Assembly (NCBI RefSeq): GCF_026151205.1
Contig: NC_087079.1
Span: 18,160,945 to 18,224,944, forward strand
Reading direction: 5' to 3'
From: Bolinopsis microptera
Lineage: Eukaryota; Ctenophora; Tentaculata; Lobata; Bolinopsidae
DNA: 64,000 nt
Shown here: piece after piece, positions 21,800-31,305 of the stretch
Layout of the letters: the number at the start of each line of letters is the position of its first letter
How positions within the stretch are numbered: position 1 is the stretch's first letter
Notes under the pieces: model-generated
What the model was told of the DNA's origin: nothing
The model's input: only the letters and a program-made list of their open reading frames with translations
Databases searched by the model: none
Position numbers and translations under genes: made by a program

Positions 21800-23254
21800 C
21801 TAACGAGAGCCTCTGGTGAAAGTGTTGTCGAGGCTGGTCCTGAAGTTGTCCATAATGACCCTGATACCCCTGTCGTTGAGCTGAGATCGGTTTGAGGTCA
21901 ACATGTAATTGTGAGGAAGTTCCGAATCTTCAGGAAAGAAGTTGGAGTTCTTGTTCTCCCGAGTTCTAGTCCAGAAGTCTGCTTTGTCTCTGTCATCTTT
22001 GAGAGTATGAATTGCCTCTGAGATAAGTTGTCTGGCTCTAAGTCCCCCTCCATCGGTTTGATTGCAGATGATTGGATGAGAGATGACCACCTTGCACTTT
22101 TGTGATGTTTCTCGGAGGATCTTTTCAGTGCTCTGGACAAAGGTGTTGATTAGGGAATCGCTCGGTTGGCCATTCGTGATGTCATGAGAACCAAGGTGGA
22201 TGTAAACTGCGTCTGGGTTTTTGTTTGATATCTCCTCAGCAGTTTCACCCAAACAGGAGCTGAGCTCGTCCCAGCTGCGTTTGTAGATCATGGAAACATC
22301 ATATCTCTTGGAGAACTCCTCTGACTTGAAACTCCGCATAGTTGAGTCACAAAGAAGGACCACTTTCGGTTTCTTCCGTGCTGATGATTTACTCAATCTT
22401 TTAGATCGATCAGATGAGTGTGTAGTGTTTCCATTTCTGGAACTGTTCCTGTGATCGGTGTTGATCCTCTCACTCCTTCTGTATGACTCTCTTTGGCCTA
22501 GCTCAGGAGGAAGACCGGGGATATCTCTGTTGGTCCTTGTCTTGCGCGGGGATCTCGGAACATGATTCTCATTCTGTTCGTGGGTCTCATTACTCGACCT
22601 CTTTCGGTAATTACTCCGATTTGATGATTTTGATGATGTTATGATGGCTAGGATCTCCTCAATTTTGTTGCTGTCCTCGCTTTTGAAGAAGCTATCATGC
22701 CATGCTTCTAAATCCCTTTTGATAGTCATAGTTTCGTTGAGGGTTCGAGTGAGGCCCTCTAAACTGCTTTGGGACTTTTCCAGAAGTAAGCTGGTATCTT
22801 GATTTGCTTTGGTTAGATTTTTCAAGAGGTCAACTCCGTTTGAACACGTTGTGGCGTTCTTGCAATCTCCCTTAGATTTATCAGCAGGCATATTGGTAAG
22901 CTTTAGTTCATCCAGATCTTTTTGCACTTCTCCTAGAGCTGAGCTGATAGAAATATTTGATTTTTCGATCACTGCTAGTCTGTTATCGATCAGACTCAGT
23001 TGTTCAGAGGACCCAGAAGTGGAAGTCTTGCGGATATACTGAGAGATTCTTTTTCTCCTAGCCTTTGGAGCACCTTCCGTACTAAGTTTCAGGAATTCAA
23101 GTTCTTTCAAGATATCACTGTTAGTTGCTTCGTCAAGGGATTTGATGTAACTTTCAATACCCTGAAAGCAGCTGTCCGATGTGATTCTATCCGACTCTCG
23201 TATCTTCCTCTTAACGTTAATAGACAGTTTTTGGGTTTTCCAAATAGTTTCTGA
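21800..23254 (-). CDS. LINE ORF1 part: coiled coil plus SGNH-esterase-like domain
   Basis: Open from about 23254; no ATG until about residue 70 of the clear reading frame (NMPADKSKG), so this is probably the downstream part of a longer ORF. A coiled-coil region (IDNRLAVIEKS … LGEVQKDLDELK) is followed by a basic, Ser/Arg/Asn-rich linker, then a domain starting KPKVVLLCDSTMRSF. Its CDST equals the GDS nucleophile block, VYIHLGSHDI corresponds to the block III GxND, and LNDRGIRVI fits the last block. Esterase domains of this kind are known in ORF1 proteins of CR1-type LINEs. The block III Asn is replaced here by His. It is separated from the AlkB-like ORF by an 11-bp direct repeat unit that keeps frame (23210-23385). 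Confidence 0.75.
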   Translation of the reverse strand, partial: SETIWKTQKLSINVKRKIRESDRITSDSCFQGIESYIKSLDEATNSDILKELEFLKLSTEGAPKARRKRISQYIRKTSTSGSSEQLSLIDNRLAVIEKSNISISSALGEVQKDLDELKLTNMPADKSKGDCKNATTCSNGVDLLKNLTKANQDTSLLLEKSQSSLEGLTRTLNETMTIKRDLEAWHDSFFKSEDSNKIEEILAIITSSKSSNRSNYRKRSSNETHEQNENHVPRSPRKTRTNRDIPGLPPELGQRESYRRSERINTDHRNSSRNGNTTHSSDRSKRLSKSSARKKPKVVLLCDSTMRSFKSEEFSKRYDVSMIYKRSWDELSSCLGETAEEISNKNPDAVYIHLGSHDITNGQPSDSLINTFVQSTEKILRETSQKCKVVISHPIICNQTDGGGLRARQLISEAIHTLKDDRDKADFWTRTRENKNSNFFPEDSELPHNYMLTSNRSQLNDRGIRVIMDNFRTSLDNTFTRGSR

Positions 23255-23385
23255 TTATTCTGATTTGCGACAAATGATATTGCACTGTTAGGATAAACGA
23301 CGTTTCAAAGTAACAACTTCTTATTCATGCTCAAATTATTTGTTATATAGTAGTGTTGAAAGTATTAAAAAAATCTTAACGTTAA
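23210..23385 (-). repeat. Direct repeat CTTAACGTTAA flanking a 154-bp frame-breaking segment
   Basis: CTTAACGTTAA is present at 23210-23220 and 23375-23385 (165 bp apart, a multiple of 3). On the - strand both copies are read in the same frame as Asn-Val-Lys. The reading frames of the upstream and downstream ORFs therefore join exactly if the 165 bp is left out. The segment between holds stops for both. It is either an insertion with an 11-bp target duplication or a retained GT..AG intron; the - strand limits do read GTTAAG … GTTAAG. Confidence 0.8.
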
Positions 23386-24937
23386 CCTTAGGCCGGGTAG
23401 TAGATGCCCTTGTCTTGAGAAAGTCCCCAGCGTTGGGCAGAGAGCTGGTAAAGTGGAACTCTGTCGGAGAGGTGCAGGTTTCTGGAATCGGGGCAGTCTT
23501 GGAGAGGTTATCCTCGGGGGCATTGGTGATGTAAGAAGTTTCGCTTGCTTCTGTAAGGTATCGACACAACCTTTGCTTGCAAATTGCTGCAGCACCGTCA
23601 ATAGCCTGTTTGCACGCTGTAAGTTCCTCCTTAACTTCTTTGTGCTTCATTTTGTTGATCAGCACACTCACAGCAGCGTAGTTTGGACTATCATAGGGGT
23701 CTTCAAGTAATACTTTTGCTCGGGTCTTCATGTCCTCAAGCGAGTCCTTGCTGGATGTGTGTTGCTCTAGAGCATCAAGCAGCAATGTGAAGTCCGCCTT
23801 GGTGAAGTTATCGAGTGTTTGCTGATAGATGTGAACCTGCCCAATTCTGTATCCAAGCTTGTTGGTTAACTGCGTTGGCCGGATACTGTTGTTGGGTAGA
23901 TCTTTTCCGTCCCAGGTCAGGGATTGCTCACGATAATCAGAGTCCGTAATAGAGCTGAAGAATAGGAGCCTATAGGATGGCTTGACAGCGTTTGTTTGTA
24001 AGTCAAAACCCACTTCTGACCGTACTTGATAACGTTTCAGAGTATCGCTTGACAGGAAAATAGCCGCTCCGTGATCAGGTGATAGCCGTCCTACATCTAC
24101 TTTTCCTAGATATGATCCAGTGTCGGTCCTTGGAATTATGTCGATTACATTCTGACGTCCAAGGCAGAGAATTGCAAGCGGAGAGTCTTCTTCGATGTAA
24201 GAATCGAGATCGGATGGGAATACCGATGTTTCTGGGATCTTGGAATTCATCTGAATTCTCTCGATGACGCAACTGTTGAGTAGATTTCCATTGATCAAGT
24301 TATTCTGTAGGATCTGGTTCATGCATTGAAGTAAGATAGGGATTTCCTTGAAGTCCTTAGTATCGTAAGTGTCCCATGGTTGGAATGGGTAAAATCTGGA
24401 GCTGAACAGGGCAAGCTCTCGTTGGTGAGGTCCATATTTACGAAATGGGACGTTACTTTCCGTTGACCACTGAAGAATGTCCGCTGGTTCCTTCATAAAC
24501 AGGGCTTTCTGGTGATATATGTCCCTTCTTGGTTCATCTGCGGTACTCTTTAGGTCAATTGAGATGTAACCCGGAGATGACGACAGATTCCTTATTCGCA
24601 TGCAGAGATCGAGATGGTTCGTGATTATTGGAAGCGAGTTCAGCTTTTTCACGATTGTGACCTCTTCACAAAAACTGAGACTCTTTTCTGTCGGTGTTAG
24701 TCTGCGAAGCAAATCCTCCTCCGGCTCTTCGTCATAATTGAACTTCAGATCTAGCTTTTCGACTTCGATAGGAGTTGGTGTTTCCTCGTATAGCTGTTCC
24801 GTATTGTTGTCACCCGGATCCTGTACTTCAGTTGAGCTCTTTCCCGCTTGCACAAGTTGCTGGTCTGCGGCAGTGTCATTCCCAGTCCCGGTGGTGGTTG
24901 TTATGACTTCGGAGGAAGTAGTAGATAAAGAGTACAA
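23336..24937 (-). CDS. LINE ORF1 part: degenerate AlkB-like 2OG-Fe(II) oxygenase domain
   Basis: 533 codons from ATG. After a Thr/Ser/Glu-rich N-terminus, the region of about residues 165-345 follows the AlkB fold: FRKYGPHQRELALFSSRFYP, MNQILQNNLINGN, then FPSDLDSYIEEDSPLAILCLG where AlkB proteins have the HxD iron site and the S/G-rich strand. RLSPDHGAAIFLSSDTL follows, then YQVRSEV where the second His is expected, then PSYRLLFFSS near the 2-oxoglutarate Arg. As I align it, the Asp and one Arg remain but both iron-binding His are replaced, so demethylase activity is unlikely. The assignment is from motif order and is not a database result. The C-terminal part runs on to STTRPKVNVK, where the 11-bp repeat occurs; the ORF then stops after 13 more codons. 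Confidence 0.6.
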   Translation of the reverse strand: MYSLSTTSSEVITTTTGTGNDTAADQQLVQAGKSSTEVQDPGDNNTEQLYEETPTPIEVEKLDLKFNYDEEPEEDLLRRLTPTEKSLSFCEEVTIVKKLNSLPIITNHLDLCMRIRNLSSSPGYISIDLKSTADEPRRDIYHQKALFMKEPADILQWSTESNVPFRKYGPHQRELALFSSRFYPFQPWDTYDTKDFKEIPILLQCMNQILQNNLINGNLLNSCVIERIQMNSKIPETSVFPSDLDSYIEEDSPLAILCLGRQNVIDIIPRTDTGSYLGKVDVGRLSPDHGAAIFLSSDTLKRYQVRSEVGFDLQTNAVKPSYRLLFFSSITDSDYREQSLTWDGKDLPNNSIRPTQLTNKLGYRIGQVHIYQQTLDNFTKADFTLLLDALEQHTSSKDSLEDMKTRAKVLLEDPYDSPNYAAVSVLINKMKHKEVKEELTACKQAIDGAAAICKQRLCRYLTEASETSYITNAPEDNLSKTAPIPETCTSPTEFHFTSSLPNAGDFLKTRASTTRPKVNVKIFLILSTLLYNK

Positions 24938-26442
24938 TCAAAAGGATCAAACGATTCTCTCCCTGGTCTTTTTGGATCGTCCTCATCGTCGTCACTGTCT
25001 CTTCCACCATTTGAGCTTCCAGTCTGAGACGAACCATGTTTTCCTTCACTACCAGAGTTGTGGCCACCACCTCCGCCGTTGTTCGCCGGTTGTTGGGAGC
25101 TGTTATTCTGCTCTTCCGAGCCATTGTGAGAGTTACCCCTTGAGTTACCATGATCTGGAACAGATTTCCCGCCTGGAGCTGAAGAAAGAAATGTGCAGGA
25201 AGAAGCAGGAAAGCTGCTGACTGGAGAACTAGAACAAGCAACAGAAATGACGAACGGAGATGGTACACGATGTCCAACACTAAATACTGGTCCACTGTAA
25301 TTGGTTTTTACCCGGCTTGCGCGGCGAGAAGAAACTTGATCAGCCGTGCTATCAGTATGAGTATCGAAAAAGGCACGTTCACGTTCGTTCTTGCGGCTAG
25401 GTACTGTGCTCGGTGTTTCAGACTTATACTCAAAACGGTAACGCCTGTAAGATAGCACGAACCAAAATTGGCGCGGATACGCAGCAAGCTCTAGTGGTCG
25501 ACACTTCAGCAGCTGCTCGAAAATAACGGTAAAAATGTGACAGTAAATGTTGGTAAGATCGGTGTTGAGGCAAGTGATGTGAAGAAAATATGAGTTGTTC
25601 GGGTCGTGAAGTAAGTCAAACTGCTCAAGAAAATTGTTGCCTATGTAGAAAAGTAAATAGTCGAAAAGAAGTGGCAGAAAGTGACTCCACAAAAAGCTCC
25701 GGCACTCGAGTATCAGCAAAATGAATGATCTAGTCTGTTCGAAAATGTGAGTTCTAAAAGTCTGGAGCTGGCCAGATAGGCCCGAAAGAGAGCGCGAAGA
25801 AGTCCGTTTACGTAGTGCTCGACCAAGTAGCAAGATAGCAAGCATCGTCAGGTACATCGAAGTTGACACGAATAGGGCAAAACACGCGAAATCAAACATA
25901 AAAATACACACAAAAATGTGCCCCTCGTGTAGCATGGTAATGGCTTGAGTTAATTGTCCGAATGTTCTAGATCTATGCCAGTGAAAGAGCTTATCAACAT
26001 CAGTGATAAAGGCCATAGATAAGCTGGCTAATTGTTCAGCTAGTAGGGTTGTATTCCGTTTCGAATTAGTTAGTTCACTGTCGTGGAAATGTTTTGTGCT
26101 CTTCCTTCGATTGCATGTGCCATGAAAATTGTATGGGTCCATGTTACAAGGGCCTGGTGGCACTAAAATGAGTAAATCGGAAGATTTAAACATATGTTCG
26201 AAATCATTTTCGTTGAGTTCTAATTGTTTGATGTAAAGTTTGATTTGTGAGTTAACCGTTAACGTCCGATGTGTGAGGAAGCTCGAGGGAAGAAATTCCG
26301 AGTAAAATCGTTGAGATTCCGATGTGTCGCCCCTGGTAGACAGTGCTACCAGGGCAAGAGTAAGTAGGGTAAGTAGCGACGTTGTTAGCTGATAAGAGAA
26401 AGCGATAAAACGACTCAAATTCAACTTGCAAATGATATACAC
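24901..26442 (-). CDS. LINE 5' ORF with membrane segments and Gly/Asn-rich tail
   Basis: 513 codons open from GTG (first in-frame ATG only about 80 codons later; a non-AUG start or an upstream spliced start is possible). Hydrophobic segments lie near residues 10-37 (FIAFSYQLTTSLLTLLTLAL) and 175-213 (HIFVCIFMFDFACFALFVST and on). The C-terminal 120 residues are low-complexity: Ser/Asn/Gly-rich, then DSDDDEDDPKRPGRESFDP. The last 37 bases overlap the start of the AlkB-like ORF in another frame. No family recognised. An ORF this long is unlikely by chance in AT-rich DNA, but whether it is translated, and whether it belongs to the element or to sequence it captured, is open. Confidence 0.5.
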   Translation of the reverse strand: MYIICKLNLSRFIAFSYQLTTSLLTLLTLALVALSTRGDTSESQRFYSEFLPSSFLTHRTLTVNSQIKLYIKQLELNENDFEHMFKSSDLLILVPPGPCNMDPYNFHGTCNRRKSTKHFHDSELTNSKRNTTLLAEQLASLSMAFITDVDKLFHWHRSRTFGQLTQAITMLHEGHIFVCIFMFDFACFALFVSTSMYLTMLAILLLGRALRKRTSSRSLSGLSGQLQTFRTHIFEQTRSFILLILECRSFLWSHFLPLLFDYLLFYIGNNFLEQFDLLHDPNNSYFLHITCLNTDLTNIYCHIFTVIFEQLLKCRPLELAAYPRQFWFVLSYRRYRFEYKSETPSTVPSRKNERERAFFDTHTDSTADQVSSRRASRVKTNYSGPVFSVGHRVPSPFVISVACSSSPVSSFPASSCTFLSSAPGGKSVPDHGNSRGNSHNGSEEQNNSSQQPANNGGGGGHNSGSEGKHGSSQTGSSNGGRDSDDDEDDPKRPGRESFDPFDCTLYLLLPPKS

Positions 26443-26599
26443 TATGTCCAGTGACCGATTATCGAGTTCAGCTCAGTGTAGATAGAACAAAACATGATTT
26501 TGTTGTGTGTGACGTGAAAGGGTGGAGTGGTGAGGGTGGAAAAAGTGTTCAGATTACATTACAATAACATTAAAAAACTAGGCTTGTGAGGTAGATGAA

Positions 26600-27421
26600 A
26601 AGGAAATGCCAGATGGCCTGGTCTTGAGGGATGAAGCGATCTTGGGAAGGATGGGGTCCCATAGTGAGCTACATTTAGGGGCACGATCAGTACGGTTCAT
26701 GGAGGGTTGTCTTATCTGGATTCTGGATAGCAGCATGTTCTGTCAGGTCAAGTTGAGATCGTGTGGTGAGTGATTTAAGGACTTCTATGTTGTTCCAGGA
26801 GATGGAATGTCCAGTGGTTAGGGCATGATGGGCGGGGGCGGATTTGATCCTGTCTGTGGTTTCGTCGAAGGCATTGTTGAGTCTGTACTTGTAGCTTCGT
26901 TCGTGTTCTTTCATTCGTTGGATGAGGGGTCTGTAGGTCTGTCCAGTGTACTTGGAGGGACATTGTGAGCAGGATATCTCGTAGATGGTGTTGGGGATGA
27001 GTTGAGTGGGGGGTGTGGTCTTCGTGTTGGTGAGAAGGTTGCGGAGAGTAGTGGCTGATGAGTGGGTCACTTTGATGTCGTGCTGTCCGAGTATCTTGGA
27101 GATAGGTTTGGAGAGTGAGGGATGGAAAGGAAGGGAAACGCTGATTGCGTGATCTCTGGTCTGTCGGTAGAATGAGGCTAAGGATTGATGTCGGGGAGGG
27201 TTGGTGAACTTGCGGTGAACTTCGTCCATGATGGTGGTGATGCGGAGGGGTGGGAAGCCGTTCTGAAGGCAAACGTGTCTGACAGTCTGTAGTTCGTCTT
27301 CGAGGTGTTGAGGTGAACAGATGTTGTAAGCTCTTCTGGTGAGGGATCGGATGACGGCGTTCTTGGAGGAGTTTGTGGTGCAGGATGATATAATAGGCGG
27401 GTTTATACTTTTGCATTTCAA
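26600..27421 (-). mobile_element. 5'-truncated Penelope-like element
   Basis: Holds the C-terminal ORF of a Penelope-type retroelement (26687-27421) and a short 3' region. The reverse transcriptase part is missing, as is usual for 5'-truncated copies. It lies directly upstream of the LINE and in the same orientation. Its exact 3' end is unresolved (26480-26640). Confidence 0.7.
26687..27421 (-). CDS. Penelope-like GIY-YIG endonuclease fragment
   Basis: 244 codons, open from the truncation point. The first 130 residues match the linker after the RT domain in Penelope-like elements (SLTRRAYNICSPQHLEDEL, NGFPPLRITTIM). The GIY-YIG nuclease domain begins at NTIYEISCSQCPSKYTGQTY, with the conserved Arg in RPLIQRMKEHERSY and a Glu near the end (LTEHAAI). 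Cys spacing C..C precedes YTGQT as in this family. It is a remnant and not a host gene, and has no internal stop. Confidence 0.8.
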   Translation of the reverse strand: MKCKSINPPIISSCTTNSSKNAVIRSLTRRAYNICSPQHLEDELQTVRHVCLQNGFPPLRITTIMDEVHRKFTNPPRHQSLASFYRQTRDHAISVSLPFHPSLSKPISKILGQHDIKVTHSSATTLRNLLTNTKTTPPTQLIPNTIYEISCSQCPSKYTGQTYRPLIQRMKEHERSYKYRLNNAFDETTDRIKSAPAHHALTTGHSISWNNIEVLKSLTTRSQLDLTEHAAIQNPDKTTLHEPY

Positions 27422-27617
27422 ATGCGATAGAGCTATAGTAAAGTCCCGGCCGTAGGCACGGGTTACACTAGTATGTTATATACTTACAATGGCATGAAAA
27501 ATCGGAAATAATTACAAGTAAGTGCTTATATTAAACCTAGTGCTTATATTAAACCTAAAGCCTAAAGGTACATAACAATTCCAAAATGAATAATAATACG
27601 CACCTAATTTTCTTGAA
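27422..27617. repeat. Short intergenic stretch with tandem GTGCTTATATTAAACCTA
   Basis: Between the Penelope fragment and the pentraxin-like gene. GTGCTTATATTAAACCTA is doubled at 27522-27557. Nothing else seen. Confidence 0.5.
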
Positions 27618-28535
27618 TCATTTCCCGTAACACTCAATCAGTTCTCCTTCTGTTCTACTGAGCTCTTGTTTAACATCTTCATGCTGCTTGGAAACATTTT
27701 CTAGATCCTGCTTCAGACTCATCTCCGTATCTTCAGTGTGATCATTCAGCTTATTTTCTGCTGCCTCCACTTCTGTTTCTTTATCTTCCCGCTTATCTGT
27801 ATCACCAGCCCTTAGTTTTCCGATAGCCTGTGCTATCAAAGTAGAAACACACTCCCCAGTCATATCCACCTCTGTAACAGTTCCACTCCGGGATTGTTCT
27901 AATATCTCCTCCCACCCTAGAATACGAGCATCCTCGTGCTCATCCAGAAACATGTTACCACACATCCCACCTGACACCATCCTCCTCACTTCCTCCGCAC
28001 TCCGCAGACATTTCTTTAGCGTAGAAGTTCAAATAGAATAGTTCCCCTCCAAACTGGTGGGTCTTGTAGTAATCTCCTCCCCAGTTCCCCACTGTGAGTT
28101 GTCCCCCTGTCTTCAGCAGCCTGTCCGATCTTGTTGGCAGAGTGCCAAGCAGTCCACGTAGTACTTGTGAGAACTGGAAGAGGTACTCCAGACAACGCAC
28201 GTGTGGTACCACGTGTTCTTGGTCACGTGGAACTTTCTGGACATGTGAGTACAGGATCCTAGGATACAGACCCATCTCCCGTTATCCAGGAGAGTCAGCT
28301 CGTAGTGACCATAGTGGAGAATTGTAGGGTACTCCGAGGATCCAAGGGACTTGATCCACCCGCAAACGGACATAACGCGAGTGAATCGGCTGAAATCTGG
28401 ACGAAATTGGATGTAGCTATTTGGATCCTCGGTGAACTTGAGTGCTGTGAATTTCAACTGCAAGTTGTCATGATCAGGTGCACCAGATGATAACGCTATG
28501 AGAACAGTAAGAAACACGAACGGTAGAATCATCAT
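27618..28535 (-). pseudogene. Secreted pentraxin/LamG-like protein, frame broken twice
   Basis: Frame 1 (28535 to about 28110) starts MMILPFVFLTVLIALSSGAP, a signal peptide, then a LamG/pentraxin fold: VMSVCGWIKSLGSSEYPTIL, WVCILGS, and NTWYHTCVVWSTSSSSHKYY followed by VDC. Frame 2 (28130 to about 27985) continues with GGQLTVGNWGGDYYKTHQFG and GELFYLNFYAKEMSAE. Frame 3 (27989-27618) carries VSGGMCGNMFLDEHED, LGWEEILEQ and a C-terminal coiled coil (LKQDLENVSKQHEDVKQELS). All three are adjacent parts of one domain, but single-base-type shifts near 28120 and a 7-bp GCGGAGT/GCGGAGG duplication near 27997-28010 interrupt it. No intron fits these short gaps. So this is a recent pseudogene, an allele with indels, or assembly error. 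The coiled-coil tail suggests oligomers. Confidence 0.65.
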
Positions 28536-31305
28536 CCACGTTTACTAACTGAAACTTTACAAGGACGACTAGTAGTAGTACGTACTGTGGAAGAATTAAG
28601 AATTAACACTGTTATAAAAGTATACATTTTAAATATTATCATTCTTTCCCTGCATCGTATTACAGTTTTTACTTGATAAGTTCAATCAGAAGAATTGTTC
28701 CATTATTTTTCATATTACAACGAATTGTTATCAGATGAATACCCAGAGCTTCATTCTTTTTTATATACTCATATTGAGTTTACGACGCTGTTGTGTTGTA
28801 AAACCAATAACCGAACCCCTCCTCTGCCAATCCTGATAACCTTATCTGCAGCAGCCCAATCTACAGTTCATTAGAAGTCACCTTAGAACACCTTAGAACG
28901 AACAGATAAAGTAAAGGTAAGGCTAAAATTAAAAAGATTAGACGCATCTTGAAATCTGAATAAATGTTTTAACAAAAGTCGTTTGTCAACATTTAGATAT
29001 TGGTGATCATGACGTGACAGTACCGATTCAAACACTTTATCAAGCTTTGTGACTCTCCTCTTATGACACATAACGTAATGTATCATACATGCTACGTTGT
29101 CATTATTCTATGACATGATGAGAGACTATCAGGCGGTCTCCAGTTCACGTGACAACATTTTTTATCAGATTTAGCAGATCATGAAAGCAGTGATCATGTT
29201 TTTAGATGACCTTTTTTGTCTTAAAAACGGTTATTTTTTCGAATCATATGACCTGCTCATATTTTCAAAACTGTGTTCAGTCAAGTAACGTGTTTCGTCC
29301 GATATTACCCGAGATTTAACGTTTTCCCAAGAATCACGTGACCACTCTTTGTAAGTTAGTAAGACGACAGGACGGAATATTTTATTTTTGTCCCGTTATA
29401 TATATATTAATGTGTTCACAATATTCACAATATTCAATATTAGAGCTCTGACAATGAATGATCATGACCGATGTAATTGATAGAAATTCAAAAGATTTTA
29501 GAGTGCATCACCAACAATTCGAGATCTTTCTAACCACTTTACTGCCAATACTTTACTCTTTTATTACTACTCCTACATTTAAAAGTAATACAAATAAAAC
29601 CACGCCGCAAAGTGCAAACGTAAGTACATCTTACTTACTTTATCTCGTCCTGCATAACAAAATCGCAAGATTACTTTGTTACCTTATAGCTACTTGCACA
29701 CTTAATTAAAATTATGCATTGTTTTGAATTGGCATTTATTAATGTCTGGTTATTACCTCAAACGGTCTCGTTCAGAATGAATCTCAAATGTTTTCAAATG
29801 TTTTCAAATTTCCATTACGGCTGCTAGTTTATCATTGTGCAAGTGAAGCAGATGACCGAAGGTTTTAAAGCTCTTCGTTTGTTTCAGTAGTTTTTAAAGG
29901 TTGAGGTGTGAGAATGATACTTAGCCTTCAAGTTCGCTATATATTCGCGCTTATTTCATTATCAGTTTTCCTTTTTTACATAAATTTCATTTATACAGTT
30001 TCTGCACCGTCTGATACTGATAGTGATATCGATATTTTTTGTAATATAAATATTTTATAAAGTAATATTATATGTGTCTACTGAATAGTTAATATTTTAA
30101 TGCGAATAAGTGGTCCTTTATCACGTCCCAGCTCTATTTTGCTTGTCAACATAGTCATGATGATAAGATTGAAGATTAGCCGGCTGGTAGCCAGATCCAA
30201 TAGATTTCCATTGCGAATGGGCAGTAACTCATTTCCGTTTCTATTTCAATCAAAATATAAACTCTTGACTGATAAGATTGAATATTTTGGATAGTCTCGT
30301 GGAAGAGTGCTACATTTGAACAAATATGGGTTACAAAATTACTCTTTTTCTACATCTGAGTATAATCACCCTTCATAGTTCACCTCCTCCTAGAATGAGT
30401 TTATTAGATGAAAGCAAATAAAATAAAACTTTCAGATGTTAATTGAAGAAAAGTAAGTTAAAATAAAGTTTAGCAAGGCAAGTTGATGAAGCTCTATCAA
30501 TGGGTATTTGACGCATTACTAACAGTTTACACAGTTACAAAAACATGTCAGTAAAAACACGTAGTTCCTTTGAAAATTTTAAATACGAAAGCCATTGTCT
30601 CCTTACAGCACGTCAAAACACGGTTAAGTATATAGTTTAGTTTGGTTAGAAGAGTCCTCGTCAGTAAGCTTTACTATGGCTGCCAGCCCCCCCCCCCTCC
30701 CCTCCTAAGCTAAGTCCTGGCTGCTGGGAGGTTACCAACCAAATATTGGTAAGGTTTCCACGAAAGATAATTCGTATTCGATCTTGTTGCTTATTTCATG
30801 TTACATCGAATGTTACATCAAATGATAGAATGGCTAAGAATACAAGTTTTTGTACATGCCATTCGTTGAGATTTAAATTTGTCGAGGCTATCGTTTTTGT
30901 ATCCTCAAGTTTAACTTTGTCGCCCAACTGTCGCGACTTGATATCTCTTTAGGATACATCTTTTATTTTCGAATTGTCTTTCGTTGATTGTGGTTGATTG
31001 TGTTTGATTTTACATAGTTTCTAACTCTTATTTAATCATTTTCGTTGTTAAATCAATTTGGTGATTTATTTAAACGATTTATCATTGATAAAACAATGCT
31101 TTGACATGTAAAAGTGGAGCATAAACTCTGTGCAAAAGAGTAGTGATAGTAATGTCGTATCTAAACACATGTGGATTGTGGGCCGTGGACGTAAATACGT
31201 ATTTTTTAAAAATTATAATAAACAAAAACATGTATAAAACAATCAATAAATACAACAAGATACTTCGAACTAGATTAAAATAACTAATGACATGCACATT
31301 TACAG
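28536..31305. other. No gene assigned
   Basis: AT-rich. Upstream exons of the + strand gene starting at 31306 should lie here or further left, but none could be phased. A C-run is at 30688-30700. The few ORFs above 60 codons have no coding character. Confidence 0.4.

Larger units (their letters stand above)
17760..26480 (-). mobile_element. Non-LTR retrotransposon (APE-type LINE), nearly complete, four ORFs
   Basis: Four long ORFs run in order on the - strand: 26442-24901, 24937-23336, 23254-21800 and 21728-18087, followed by a 3' region that goes on to at least 17760 and includes an inverted repeat near 17955-17990. The last ORF has the apurinic endonuclease plus reverse transcriptase of CR1/L2/jockey-type elements. 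No target-site duplication was found, so both ends are approximate. The element is young or intact: the 1213-codon RT ORF has no stop. The upstream ORFs are unusual and described separately. Confidence 0.8.

Noticed and set aside
24738..25295. Long ORFs on both strands over the LINE 5' ORF
   Set aside because: They overlap the 513-codon frame and lack motifs; taken as shadows.
26775..27416. 213-codon ORF rich in His, Pro and Thr
   Set aside because: Shadow frame of the Penelope GIY-YIG ORF; composition is not protein-like.
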